The notes under the pieces: model-generated
Told to the model about the DNA's origin: nothing
The model's input: the letters and a program-made list of their open reading frames with translations, nothing else
Databases searched by the model: none
Shown: positions 7,795 to 15,890 of the stretch, piece by piece
Layout of the letters: each line of letters starts with the position of its first letter
Numbering within the stretch: the stretch's first letter is position 1
Source: an uncultured Lactobacillaceae bacterium
Lineage (GTDB): Bacteria > Bacillota > Bacilli > Lactobacillales > Lactobacillaceae
Assembly (NCBI GenBank): GCA_945285405.1
Contig: CALYQJ010000009.1
Location: 16,759 to 80,758, forward strand
Length of the DNA stretch: 64,000 bases
Direction of reading: 5' to 3'
Translations under genes and position numbers: made by a program

Positions 7795-8286
7795 ATGAAA
7801 AAATCATGGCAATTTTTTAAAAAAAATTGGTGGGGATTAGCAAATATTTTATTTGGAATTGTTGTTTGGTGGCAAGTTCATCTCTTGTCAAAAATTGACC
7901 TTATTGTTGGAGTTTGGCTCTTGTTAAATACGGTTGCTTTGTTAATAGATTGGCACCAAAAGCGTAATTCTTGGGAGCTAATGTTAGCAATCGTTAATTT
8001 AATTCTTGCCATTCCTTTGGGATTACAAATTTATAATGCTGTGATTCCAATGGTCTATTTGGTTATTGCCATTTTAATTCTTAATGCTGCTTTTATTTTT
8101 AATATTTATTATTCGGCTAGTCGCAACAGTTTAAGTATTCGTATCCTTTTGTGGATTTTTCTAATTGTGGCTGTAAGCCTAATTTTATATCCTTGGTTTA
8201 CCTCATCAATTTGGTTGCTACTTTTTGCTGGCTATTTTATAGTTGTGGGCATAATTATAATTTTAGCTTATTTTTTAATTGATTGA
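7795..8286 (+). CDS. HdeD-like (DUF308) small membrane protein
   Basis: 163 aa with about six closely spaced hydrophobic helices and almost no soluble loops, starting after a basic MKKSWQFFKKNWW segment. Helix pairs of this size and spacing are typical of HdeD/DUF308 membrane proteins, linked to acid resistance in enteric bacteria. The match is by general pattern, so the family call is tentative. Its 3' end overlaps the convergent thioesterase gene by 12 bp. The RBS upstream (TAGGTTG) is weak. Confidence 0.5.
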   Translation: MKKSWQFFKKNWWGLANILFGIVVWWQVHLLSKIDLIVGVWLLLNTVALLIDWHQKRNSWELMLAIVNLILAIPLGLQIYNAVIPMVYLVIAILILNAAFIFNIYYSASRNSLSIRILLWIFLIVAVSLILYPWFTSSIWLLLFAGYFIVVGIIIILAYFLID

Positions 8287-8763
8287 TTTAAAAAGTTCTT
8301 TTAATTGATTAATTTTATCATAACGCTTAACCAGACGATTAGAAAATTGATTTAAAATATAAGTTTCTTCTTTATTTGTCGCAATAAGTTGAACTGGTAT
8401 ATTTTGGTGGCTTAACGAGGCAAAGGTAATGAAACCAACCACTTTAATGTTGCTGGTTGTTTCCGAGGAATTTCGCCCTTTAATTTTGAAAAAAACTTCG
8501 ACGGAGCTTCCTTTAATCCCTGATGCATAACAAGTTAAAGTGTAAATGTCATCTTGATGGATTGGAGCAATGAAATTAACTTCATCAAGTGAAACGGTTG
8601 CGACTGCTTCTTTAGTCACTAAGTTAACTGAAATTGAACAGGTGTGATCAATCAAAGCTAAAATTTCACCACCAAATAAAGTGTTATTTCGATTGAGTTC
8701 TTTGGGCATAACTCGCTGAGTTGTAGTAACTCGTGTTTGTTGCATTTTAATGATTTTAGTCAT
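8275..8763 (-). CDS. Acyl-CoA thioesterase, hotdog fold
   Basis: A 162-aa single hotdog domain. The segment NRNNTLFGGEILALIDHT (about 25-42) is the family motif with the catalytic Asp in the LIDH helix, followed by the SLDEVNFIAPIHQDD strand region. This is the YciA/YkhA-type layout; such enzymes hydrolyse acyl-CoA thioesters in the cytoplasm. The minus-strand ATG at 8763 has CACGAGG upstream. Its start faces the start of the CPBP gene only about 13 bp away, so each promoter must lie within the other gene. Confidence 0.87.
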   Translation of the reverse strand: MTKIIKMQQTRVTTTQRVMPKELNRNNTLFGGEILALIDHTCSISVNLVTKEAVATVSLDEVNFIAPIHQDDIYTLTCYASGIKGSSVEVFFKIKGRNSSETTSNIKVVGFITFASLSHQNIPVQLIATNKEETYILNQFSNRLVKRYDKINQLKELFKSIN

Positions 8764-8776
8764 TGGAGTAAACCTC

Positions 8777-9499
8777 GTGAAAAAATTAAGTCAAAGACTA
8801 CAAAAGAATTTTCAAAAAAGGATAATAATTAGTGTTTTATCACTAATCGTATTAATGGCTTTCTATTACTTGCAAGGTCAAATTTTGTTGCGAGCGATTA
8901 ATTTAAAATTAAAATATGACGAGATTAATTACTCAGAGCAGATTGGCCTAGAAGTAATTTATTGTCTAGTTTTTGCTATTTTAGTAGTCTGTGCTTTTAT
9001 TGTATATTTTCTAGTTGTTCAAAAAAAGCCTTTATGGTCGTTTAATTGGCTAAAACTTAAAATTACAATATTTCTTTATTTGATTAGTTTAGGTTTGCAG
9101 TTCCTATTAGGAATGATTAATCAAAAATTAAATGGTGAAATTCAAACTGCCAATAATCAACAAATAATTGATATTGCAGATTTAAGAATTGATTTTGCTA
9201 TAGTTCTTTTATTTACTGCTACTTTCTTATCACCGATTTTTGAAGAAATAATTTATCGAGGATTAATAATCTCGGGAATATTTAAAGAACATCAATTAAT
9301 TGGGGTTTTTGTTCAAGCTATTTTATTTGGAGCTGCTCACCAATTTACCAATATTTGGCAATATTTAATATATTTTTGTACAGGAACATTTTTGGGATTA
9401 ATTTACTGGAAAACACAAGATATAAAGTATTCTATTTTAGGGCATTTTACTCAGAATCTTCTAGGTTCGATAGAAATTATTCATTTATTGCTTGTTTAA
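8777..9499 (+). CDS. CPBP-family intramembrane metalloprotease (Abi/CAAX type)
   Basis: About 240 aa from the GTG at 8777, chosen because TTGGAG lies 8 bp upstream. The track's ATG at 8750 lies inside the opposite-strand thioesterase and has no RBS. Several membrane helices are followed by the CPBP motifs: EEIIYRG (motif 1), FGAAHQF (motif 2) and a late GHFTQN (motif 3), all with intact Glu and His ligands. In lactobacilli such proteases are often linked to bacteriocin self-immunity or to processing of membrane proteins. No bacteriocin gene is visible beside it. Confidence 0.88.
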   Translation: MKKLSQRLQKNFQKRIIISVLSLIVLMAFYYLQGQILLRAINLKLKYDEINYSEQIGLEVIYCLVFAILVVCAFIVYFLVVQKKPLWSFNWLKLKITIFLYLISLGLQFLLGMINQKLNGEIQTANNQQIIDIADLRIDFAIVLLFTATFLSPIFEEIIYRGLIISGIFKEHQLIGVFVQAILFGAAHQFTNIWQYLIYFCTGTFLGLIYWKTQDIKYSILGHFTQNLLGSIEIIHLLLV

Positions 9500-9524
9500 A
9501 GAAAAGATTAACCAGTTAAATAAA

Positions 9525-9552
9525 TTGACAAAGAACCAGAAAATGCTATTAT
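9525..9552 (+). promoter_or_regulatory. Strong sigma-A promoter of the intergenic RNA
   Basis: A consensus TTGACA (9525-9530), a 16-bp spacer and TATTAT (9547-9552) preceded by TGC, an extended -10. Transcription should begin near 9559, well upstream of any protein start. It is one of the best promoter matches in the window. Confidence 0.8.
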
Positions 9553-9592
9553 AGTTAACTGTAGATTAAGAAATGAAAGGTGGTGGTAAATA

Positions 9593-9685
9593 ATGACAAC
9601 GGATTCTGCTGGTCCTGCATCTGATAGTGGGGTGAGGTTGCCTTATTATTTATTCACCACTTTAAATGTTTTTGAATGTGATTAA
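9593..9685 (+). CDS. Possible 30-aa leader peptide inside the structured RNA
   Basis: ATG at 9593 is preceded by AAAGGTGGTGG, a credible RBS, and opens a 30-codon ORF starting MTTDSAGPASDSG and ending NVFECD. The RBS and ATG lie in a long predicted helix with the 3' part of the same ORF, so translation would compete with RNA folding. It is not a secretion signal or any peptide I recognise. It may equally be an accidental reading frame within a non-coding RNA. Confidence 0.35.
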   Translation: MTTDSAGPASDSGVRLPYYLFTTLNVFECD

Positions 9686-9835
9686 ATGGTACGGCGCCTC
9701 TATTTAGACAAATAGCCTAATAGAGGGACGCGGGAACGCGTACCGAAAGGCATCGTTACATGTTATTTCTCGGATTTGAAAGAGTTGGGACTTTTTCAAA
9801 TCTGGCTTAATTGCACGAAATAATAAAGCGAGTGC

Positions 9836-9864
9836 GAGTGGCTTTTTGGTCACTCTTTTTTTTT
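9836..9864 (+). terminator. Terminator of the structured RNA, abutting the GNAT RBS
   Basis: GAGTGGC pairs with GTCACTC (one G-U) around TTTTTG and is followed by nine T residues. The T-run runs directly into GGAG, the RBS of the GNAT gene. The next gene therefore needs read-through or its own promoter, which makes attenuation possible. Confidence 0.85.
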
Positions 9865-9874
9865 GGAGAAAAAG

Positions 9875-10318
9875 TTGGATCAAGAAATAATAAAGTTTAA
9901 ATCTGGAAATAGTTCATCATCTATTTTTCAAGATGCTTTGCATATTCGTCAAAAGGTTTTTATTGAAGAACAGAATATTGCTCCTAATTTAGAATATGAT
10001 GATCAAGATGCGGTTGCACAACATTTTGTAGCTTATTTAAAAGCAATACCAGTTGCGACGATGCGAATAGTTATTAATAAAACAAAAGGACATCTAGGTC
10101 GAGTAGCAACTCTAAAAGCTTACCGGCATCGGGGTATCGCTGCTGAACTTTTGAATTATATTGAAAAAATTGAAAAAACTGCTGGTATTACTAAAATTGA
10201 ATTGGGTGCTCAATTAACTGCAATTCCTTTTTATGAAAAATCAGGATATACCAGTTTTGGTGATATATTTTTGGATGCAGGAATAAAACATCGAAAAATG
10301 TTTAAAGAGTTAATATGA
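9875..10318 (+). CDS. GNAT family N-acetyltransferase
   Basis: About 147 aa from the TTG at 9875, which has GGAG 6 bp upstream. The ORF-track TTG at 9863 lies inside the terminator T-run and is unlikely. The sequence follows the ElaA/YjcF-like GNAT pattern: VFIEEQNIAP near the N-terminus, a central strand VATMRIVI, the acetyl-CoA loop GRVATLKAYRHRGIAAELL and IPFYEKSGYTSFG at the end. The substrate is unknown. It is the first gene after the structured RNA, and typA follows after a 69-bp gap. Confidence 0.85.
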   Translation: MDQEIIKFKSGNSSSSIFQDALHIRQKVFIEEQNIAPNLEYDDQDAVAQHFVAYLKAIPVATMRIVINKTKGHLGRVATLKAYRHRGIAAELLNYIEKIEKTAGITKIELGAQLTAIPFYEKSGYTSFGDIFLDAGIKHRKMFKELI

Positions 10319-10387
10319 AAAGTTTTTCATGTAATTAACATATATGATAAAATTCATAGTGATAGTGAAGGGATCAAATAAATTTAA

Positions 10388-12235
10388 ATGAAAAAACGAG
10401 AAGATATTAGAAATATTGCAATTATTGCCCATGTTGATCATGGAAAAACAACTTTAGTTAATGAATTATTGAAACAATCAGATACTTTATCAGCTCATAC
10501 TGATTTACAAGATCGAGCAATGGATAGTAATCCAATTGAGCGAGAAAGAGGAATCACGATTCTTTCAAAAATTACTGCGGTTAAATACAACAATACTCAA
10601 ATTAATATTTTGGATACTCCTGGTCATGCGGATTTCGGTGGCGAAGTTGAACGAATTATGAAAATGGTTGATGGTGTATTGTTAGTTGTAGATGCCTTTG
10701 AAGGAACAATGCCACAAACTCGATTTGTTTTAATGAAAGCTCTTGAACAACATTTAACACCTGTAGTAGTGATTAATAAAGTTGATCGTCCTGGTGCGCG
10801 TCCTGAGGAAGTAGTAGATGAAGTATTAGAATTATTTATTGAATTAGGAGCTAGCGAAGATCAACTGGAGTTTCCGGTTGTTTATGCTAGCGCTGTTAAT
10901 GGTACATCTAGTTATGACTCTGACCCAAGTAAGCAGGAGCATACAATGAGACCAATTTTTGATACAGTAATTAAGACAATTCCCGCTCCGGTTGATAATA
11001 GTGATGAACCATTACAATTTCAAGTTGCAATGCTCGAATATAACGATTTTGTAGGTCGTATTGGGATTGGTCGAGTATTTCGTGGCCATATTAAAATTGG
11101 TGATGAAGTAGCTTTAACTAAACTTGATGGTAGTGTAAAAAATTATCGGGTAACTAAACTTTTTGGCTTTTTTGGTTTGAAGCGTGAAGAAATTAAAGAA
11201 GCTAAAGCTGGTGATTTGATTGGGGTTTCAGGATTCGATGACATTTTTGTCGGTGAAACAATTACACCGACCGATGCAATTGAACCATTGCCACTTTTAC
11301 GGATTGATGAACCTACTTTGCAAATGATGTTTCTAGCTAATGATTCTCCTTTTGCTGGCAGAGAAGGTACTAAAGTAACACCGAGCAAAATTGAAGATCG
11401 ATTGATGTCACAACAAAGAACTGATGTTTCCTTAAAAGTTGAGCCAGTAGCTGATCAACCAGGGGCTTGGACTGTGTCAGGTCGTGGCGAATTACATTTG
11501 TCAATTCTAGTTGAAGAAATGCGGAGAGAAGGTTTTGAATTACAATTATCAAGACCACAAGTTATATACCGGGAAGTTGATGGGCACTTAGAAGAACCAT
11601 TTGAATCCGTTCAAATGGACATTCCTGATCAATATACTGGTGCGGTGATTGATGCAATGGCTAGTCGCAAAGGTGAAATGAAAGATATGATTAGTGAAGG
11701 TAACGGCCAGACTCGTCTACTTTTTCGGGTCCCATCTCGTGGGTTAATTGGGTTTCCGACTCAATTTATGTCTGATACAGCTGGTTACGGAATTTTAAAC
11801 CATAGTTTTGAAGAATATGGTCCAGTCATTAAAAATTGGGAACCTGGTCGAAAAACTGGTGCATTGGTGTCAATTAATCAGGGGGCAGCTACTACTTACA
11901 GTCTACAAAGCGTTGAAGGACGAGGTACACTTTTTGTAGATCCTGGAACAGAGGTTTACGAAGGAATGATTGTAGGTGAAAGTAGTCGTGATCGTGATAT
12001 TTCAGTTACTGTTACTAAAGGTAAAAATTTAACTAATACACGAGCTGCCGGAAAAGATCATGCAGCAGCAATAAAAACGCCACGTCATTTGTCTTTAGAA
12101 GAATCACTTGAATTTTTGAATGATAGTGAGTATTGTGAAGTTACACCTAAAAGTGTTCGTTTGCGTAAAAAAATTCTTGATACAAATGCTCGTGAAAAAG
12201 CAGAAAAGCACAAGCGATCGTCAATGAAAAAATAA
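10388..12235 (+). CDS. typA: Ribosome-associated translational GTPase TypA/BipA
   Basis: 615 aa, the normal TypA length. The G1 loop AHVDHGKTT (about 14-22), the switch [19 protein letters not shown] and NKVD motifs form an intact translational GTPase. EF-G-like domains II, III and V follow, and the BipA-specific C-terminal domain starts near the [19 protein letters not shown] segment. TypA helps 50S assembly and growth under cold and other stresses. The neighbour order typA-ftsW is usual in lactobacilli. The RBS-like AAGGGA is rather far from the ATG. Confidence 0.97.
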   Translation: MKKREDIRNIAIIAHVDHGKTTLVNELLKQSDTLSAHTDLQDRAMDSNPIERERGITILSKITAVKYNNTQINILDTPGHADFGGEVERIMKMVDGVLLVVDAFEGTMPQTRFVLMKALEQHLTPVVVINKVDRPGARPEEVVDEVLELFIELGASEDQLEFPVVYASAVNGTSSYDSDPSKQEHTMRPIFDTVIKTIPAPVDNSDEPLQFQVAMLEYNDFVGRIGIGRVFRGHIKIGDEVALTKLDGSVKNYRVTKLFGFFGLKREEIKEAKAGDLIGVSGFDDIFVGETITPTDAIEPLPLLRIDEPTLQMMFLANDSPFAGREGTKVTPSKIEDRLMSQQRTDVSLKVEPVADQPGAWTVSGRGELHLSILVEEMRREGFELQLSRPQVIYREVDGHLEEPFESVQMDIPDQYTGAVIDAMASRKGEMKDMISEGNGQTRLLFRVPSRGLIGFPTQFMSDTAGYGILNHSFEEYGPVIKNWEPGRKTGALVSINQGAATTYSLQSVEGRGTLFVDPGTEVYEGMIVGESSRDRDISVTVTKGKNLTNTRAAGKDHAAAIKTPRHLSLEESLEFLNDSEYCEVTPKSVRLRKKILDTNAREKAEKHKRSSMKK

Positions 12236-12256
12236 AAACATGGTTTTGCAACTAGC

Positions 12257-13459
12257 ATGAAAGAAAAGAGAAAAAAGTTTAAATACGATCCCTGGATTTT
12301 TTATCCGTATTTATTTTTAAGTTTACTAGGGATTTTAATGGTTTATTCGGCTAGTGCTAATGTCACATTAGATGATAAATATGCTGCCAGTCCAATCGAT
12401 TACCTGATTCGTCAGACCGGGTACTTTTTGGTTGGGCTTTTTTTGATTTTTATCTTTGCGCACCTAAAATTTAGTTTTCTGAAACAAGGTCGTGTCACAA
12501 ATGGTTATATTTTAGTAGTTGTAATTTTATTGTTGTTTTTAATAATTCAAAAGGTAATTTATCCGCAGCGAGTGATTAATGGTGCTTCAGCTTGGATTAA
12601 AATGGGTCCAATTAATCTTCAGCCAAGTGAATTTGCTAAATTAGGAATTATTTTGTATCTTGCTCGTATGTTGGCTAAAAGAGAAAAAAAACTTACATGG
12701 AAAACCATGAAAAAGTCTATTATGGGACCGTTACTTTTTTCATTTTTCATTATGTCTTTAGTTTTACTTCAACCAGATACGGGGGGCGCATTGTCCTTAT
12801 TTTTGATTACATTGATGGTAGTTTCCATTAGTGGTATTCCATGGTATATCGGTGCAGGATCAGTAATTTTAATTGTAACTATTTTGTCGGGAATTATTTC
12901 TTTTATTGCTCATTTATATACAAAGGGAGCTTTAGGTAAAATACCTTATCAAGTTTTGCGGGTAATAGCTTTTGTTGATCCTTGGAAAAATAGTGGTAGT
13001 GCTGGAATTCAGCTGACAAATTCTTATTTTGCAATTAATAATGGCGGTTGGTTAGGAGTTGGTATTGGAAATAGTATCCAAAAACACGGTTATTTACCAG
13101 AAGCTAATACTGATTTCATTTTAGCGATTATTGCTGAAGAGATGGGAGTTGTCACCGTTATTTTAATTTTAATTGCAATTTTTATGATAATTACCCGAGC
13201 AGTGATCTTAGCGATTCGAAGTAAAAATAACTATTATGCAATGATTTGTATTGGAGTAGCAACTACTTTTTTCACGCAAACAGTATTTAATGTTGGAGGC
13301 GTAGCGGGGTTACTTCCAATTACGGGAGTTACTTTACCTTTTATTAGTTATGGAGGTTCAAGTATTTTGCTTTTGTCCATGGAATTAGGATTACTATTTC
13401 ATATTTCTAATGAAGACCACCAACGTAGAATTGAGGCGAAAATTATTTCTAATGATTAA
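12257..13459 (+). CDS. ftsW: Peptidoglycan glycosyltransferase FtsW (SEDS family)
   Basis: A 400-aa polytopic membrane protein of the SEDS family that polymerises lipid II at the division septum with a class B PBP. Characteristic stretches are MVYSASANV at the first helix, NGASAWIKMGPINLQPSEFAKL (catalytic loop region, about 110-131), a long extracytoplasmic loop with the TNSYFAINNGG segment, and LPFISYGGSS near the C-terminus. About ten helices are expected. The position after typA and before ylbG-rsmD favours FtsW over RodA. It overlaps ylbG by 8 bp. Confidence 0.93.
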   Translation: MKEKRKKFKYDPWIFYPYLFLSLLGILMVYSASANVTLDDKYAASPIDYLIRQTGYFLVGLFLIFIFAHLKFSFLKQGRVTNGYILVVVILLLFLIIQKVIYPQRVINGASAWIKMGPINLQPSEFAKLGIILYLARMLAKREKKLTWKTMKKSIMGPLLFSFFIMSLVLLQPDTGGALSLFLITLMVVSISGIPWYIGAGSVILIVTILSGIISFIAHLYTKGALGKIPYQVLRVIAFVDPWKNSGSAGIQLTNSYFAINNGGWLGVGIGNSIQKHGYLPEANTDFILAIIAEEMGVVTVILILIAIFMIITRAVILAIRSKNNYYAMICIGVATTFFTQTVFNVGGVAGLLPITGVTLPFISYGGSSILLLSMELGLLFHISNEDHQRRIEAKIISND

Positions 13460-13709
13460 AAGAATGAGATTAATTGTTTATACAAATAATTTAAGAAGTT
13501 TACATTTAACTCATCATATTGGTCATTTACAATACTATTCACACAGATTTCATTATGCAATTATCTATGTTAATGCGGATAAAGTTTACAGGATTCAACA
13601 GCAATTACTTCAAAAACCTCAAGTTAAGAAAGTGGAACTTTCACCACAAATAACTAGTTTTGAACAATTTACTACTTTAAAGAAACATTCAAAAACTTTA
13701 GGAGATTAA
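13452..13709 (+). CDS. ylbG: YlbG-family (DUF2129) protein
   Basis: 85 aa from the ATG at 13452. The track start at 13410 lies deep inside ftsW and would add unrelated residues. The core (RMRLIVYTNNLRSLHLTHHIGHL, then strand IIYVNADK and VKKVELSP) matches the small YlbG/DUF2129 proteins encoded just upstream of rsmD in Bacillus and lactobacilli. The biochemical role is unknown. It overlaps the end of ftsW by 8 bp and abuts rsmD directly, so coupled translation is likely. Confidence 0.82.
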   Translation: MIKRMRLIVYTNNLRSLHLTHHIGHLQYYSHRFHYAIIYVNADKVYRIQQQLLQKPQVKKVELSPQITSFEQFTTLKKHSKTLGD

Positions 13710-14264
13710 ATGCTGCGAATTATTGGAGGAAATTTTTCGGGGGTCAAATTAAAAACACCTAAGGGACAAAAGACGCGTCCAACTACTGATATTGTGCGTG
13801 AATCAATTTTTAATATGCTTCAAAATATTGTTAATCCGGGTGCTTGTTTAGATTTATATGCCGGATCAGGTGCTTTAGGAATTGAAGCTTTTTCACGTTG
13901 GGGCCAAATTGTTTATTTGGTTGATCGCTCTCGTGACGCGATTACTGTGATTAAAGAAAATATTACTAAGTTACATCAACCAGAAGCTTTTAAACTTTAT
14001 GCAATTAGTGCTCAAAAAGCACTCCATAAATTTCAGGCTGAAAAATTATATTTTTCTTTGATTTTTTTGGACCCGCCTTATCGTTATCAGAATCAAAATC
14101 AAGATTTATCACAAATTTTGGAATTGGGTTTAGTCAAAAAGGGTGCAATTATTGTTTGTCAAGGTGACCAAAAATTGGAAGTAGCTAATTTTGCTAATTT
14201 GACTCTTTTAAAATCAAAAAAATATGGTAAAACATTGATAGATATTTATCGGGTGGAAAAATAA
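13710..14264 (+). CDS. rsmD: 16S rRNA (guanine966-N2)-methyltransferase
   Basis: 184 aa with the RsmD opening RIIGGNFSGVKLKTP, the TRPTTDIVRESIFN segment, the SAM-binding LDLYAGSGALGIEA motif (about 47-60) and the catalytic LDPPY at about residues 113-117. It methylates G966 of 16S rRNA during 30S assembly. It starts immediately after the ylbG stop and coaD starts 5 bp after its end. This rsmD-coaD pair is conserved across Firmicutes. Confidence 0.95.
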   Translation: MLRIIGGNFSGVKLKTPKGQKTRPTTDIVRESIFNMLQNIVNPGACLDLYAGSGALGIEAFSRWGQIVYLVDRSRDAITVIKENITKLHQPEAFKLYAISAQKALHKFQAEKLYFSLIFLDPPYRYQNQNQDLSQILELGLVKKGAIIVCQGDQKLEVANFANLTLLKSKKYGKTLIDIYRVEK

Positions 14265-14269
14265 GAAAT

Positions 14270-14761
14270 ATGAAAAAAGTTGCATTATTTCCTGGAAGCT
14301 TTGACCCTTTTACTAATGGTCACTTAGAAACTTTAAAATACGCTTGTCCGCTTTTTGACCAAATCTATGTTACTGTTGAAACTAACACGCAAAAAAAAGG
14401 CTTTTTTTCACTTGTTGAAAAAGAAGAAATGATTGAAGATAGTGTAGTTAATTTACCGAATGTTAAAGTAATTGCTCAACCAGAAGAATTAACAGTCGAA
14501 ATTGCTAGGAAATTACAAGCTAAGTTTATTATTAGAGGAATTCGTAATCCGAGTGATTTCCAATATGAAGCAGATATTTCTAATATTAATCATCAACTTG
14601 ATCCAGATATTAAAACTATTTTTTTTATTCCTCCTGAAAATTTTACTTATATTTCATCAACAATGATTCGCGAGGTTTCTTCTTTGGGCGGTGATGTGTC
14701 CAAACTTGTTCCCGCTCCGGTATTAAAAAAATTAAAGGAAAAATTTGATCATGATGAATGA
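14270..14761 (+). CDS. coaD: Phosphopantetheine adenylyltransferase
   Basis: 163 aa, full length for CoaD, which adenylates 4'-phosphopantetheine in the fourth step of coenzyme A synthesis. The nucleotidyltransferase motif PGSFDPFTNGHLE (about 8-20), IIRGIRNPSDFQYE and the C-terminal ISSTMIRE (SSTxIRE family motif) are all present. It follows rsmD and overlaps the SepM-like protease gene by about 11 bp. Confidence 0.96.
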   Translation: MKKVALFPGSFDPFTNGHLETLKYACPLFDQIYVTVETNTQKKGFFSLVEKEEMIEDSVVNLPNVKVIAQPEELTVEIARKLQAKFIIRGIRNPSDFQYEADISNINHQLDPDIKTIFFIPPENFTYISSTMIREVSSLGGDVSKLVPAPVLKKLKEKFDHDE

Positions 14762-15839
14762 TGATAATGGCAAAAGAATTAAGCAAAAAATTTATCGTCG
14801 TAATTGGATAATTGCGACGCTTTTTTTATTGATAGTTATTTTATTAACTCCAGTTGTAATTCCTACTAAATACTATGTTGAAAATTTAGGTGGTGCAAAG
14901 TCATTAAAAGATGTCATCACCATTAATGGTAAAAATGACCGGCATTCGGGAAGTTTGATGTATACTGCCGTAAGTATAAGTGGGCCAAGTAATTTGTTGA
15001 ATTTAGGATTAGCATCATTAAATCCCCATGCGACAATTATGGATCAAAAAACGGTCTTTAATAATCAAACTCCAGCAGAAAATAAAAAACTTGATGAATA
15101 CTACATGTTAGATGCACAAAATACAGCTGTTGCTACAGCGTTTAAGGCCGCTGGTGAAAAAGTAAAACTTGAATATTTAGGAGTTTATGTCCTTAGCATT
15201 GATGCAAAATCACAATTTAAAAGCAAACTAAAAGTTGGCGATACCATTATTAAGGTTGATGATTTGACCGTAAAAAACAGTCAAGATTTTAGAAATTACC
15301 TGATAACCAAAAAGCGGGGACAAACTGTAAAAATTACGGTTAAGCGTGATGGTAAATATTTAGTAGAAAAGGGAAAGTTAATTAAAATTAACTCAAAGCG
15401 AGCAGGAATTGGGTTAGTACCTATTGATCACACAAAAGTAATTACTAATAAAAATGTTAATTTTGATTTAACTAACGTTGGTGGACCTTCAGCAGGTTTA
15501 ATGTTTACTTTAGAATTGTATAGTATTTTAACCGGTAAAGATTTAACACATGGTAATAAAATTGCGGGTACAGGGACAATAGAAAAAGATGGTAGTGTTG
15601 GAGCTATTGGGGGAATTGATAAAAAAATTGTTAGTGCTGATAAGGCGGGAGCTAAATATTTTATTGCTCCTGATGATGTAATAACAAAAGAAATAAAAGC
15701 TTCTAACCCTAACTATATAAATAATTATCATGAAGCTTTAAATACTAAAAAGAAATTCAACTTAAAAATAAAAATAATTCCGGTAAAGAACTTTTCCGAT
15801 GCTCTTCGAGTTTTAGAAAGAAATCAGATTCCGAACTAA
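14751..15839 (+). CDS. SepM-family membrane PDZ/Lon-type serine protease
   Basis: About 363 aa from the ATG at 14751; the track TTG at 14745 is less likely. An N-terminal membrane anchor (about 19-40) is followed by an extracytoplasmic region, a PDZ domain (about 135-220, VYVLSIDAKSQFKSKLKVGD) and a Lon-like domain with catalytic Ser in VGGPSAGLMF and Lys in GGIDKKIVSADKAGA. In streptococci SepM trims the competence pheromone; in lactobacilli this YlbL-type protein sits between coaD and the com genes, as here. The natural substrate in this organism is not known. Confidence 0.9.
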   Translation: MMNDDNGKRIKQKIYRRNWIIATLFLLIVILLTPVVIPTKYYVENLGGAKSLKDVITINGKNDRHSGSLMYTAVSISGPSNLLNLGLASLNPHATIMDQKTVFNNQTPAENKKLDEYYMLDAQNTAVATAFKAAGEKVKLEYLGVYVLSIDAKSQFKSKLKVGDTIIKVDDLTVKNSQDFRNYLITKKRGQTVKITVKRDGKYLVEKGKLIKINSKRAGIGLVPIDHTKVITNKNVNFDLTNVGGPSAGLMFTLELYSILTGKDLTHGNKIAGTGTIEKDGSVGAIGGIDKKIVSADKAGAKYFIAPDDVITKEIKASNPNYINNYHEALNTKKKFNLKIKIIPVKNFSDALRVLERNQIPN

Positions 15840-15890
15840 TTATGAAATAGAGAAAAATTGCTGCGTAATTGACAAATGGAGGTTAGAAAC

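Larger units (their letters stand above)
9559..9864 (+). ncRNA. Structured RNA of about 300 nt, class not recognised
   Basis: The gap between the CPBP and GNAT genes is filled by a transcript bounded by a strong promoter and a terminator. Three helical domains can be drawn by eye. A: 9580-9612 against 9637-9660, where GTGGTGGTAAATAATGACAAC pairs in segments with GTTG and TTATTTATTCACCAC. B: GGTACG (9688-9693) with CGTACC (9739-9744), enclosing CCTCTATT/AATAGAGG and ACGCG/CGCGT. C: TTATTTC (9763-9769) with GAAATAA (9817-9823), enclosing the 12-bp GATTTGAAAGAG/CTTTTTCAAATC hairpin. It lacks the hallmarks of tmRNA, RNase P, SRP RNA, 6S RNA and T-box leaders. It could be a stand-alone RNA (a raiA-type RNA is one candidate to test) or an attenuating leader of the GNAT gene. 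Confidence 0.72.

Noticed and set aside
9577-9740. T-box or other aminoacyl-tRNA-sensing leader
   Set aside because: GGTGG occurs, but there is no AGGGTGGNACCGCG T-box sequence and the downstream genes are not tRNA synthetase or amino-acid genes.
9559-9864. tmRNA, RNase P RNA, SRP RNA or 6S RNA
   Set aside because: None of the conserved cores (tRNA-like ends, GAGGAAAGUCC, the SRP GGAA apex, the 6S central bubble) could be found.
9863-9874. TTG at 9863 as GNAT start
   Set aside because: It lies in the terminator T-run and before the GGAG RBS; TTG at 9875 is correctly spaced.
15840-15890. ComX/SigH-type com box before comEA
   Set aside because: CTGCGTAATT is only loosely like known combox motifs; too weak to claim.
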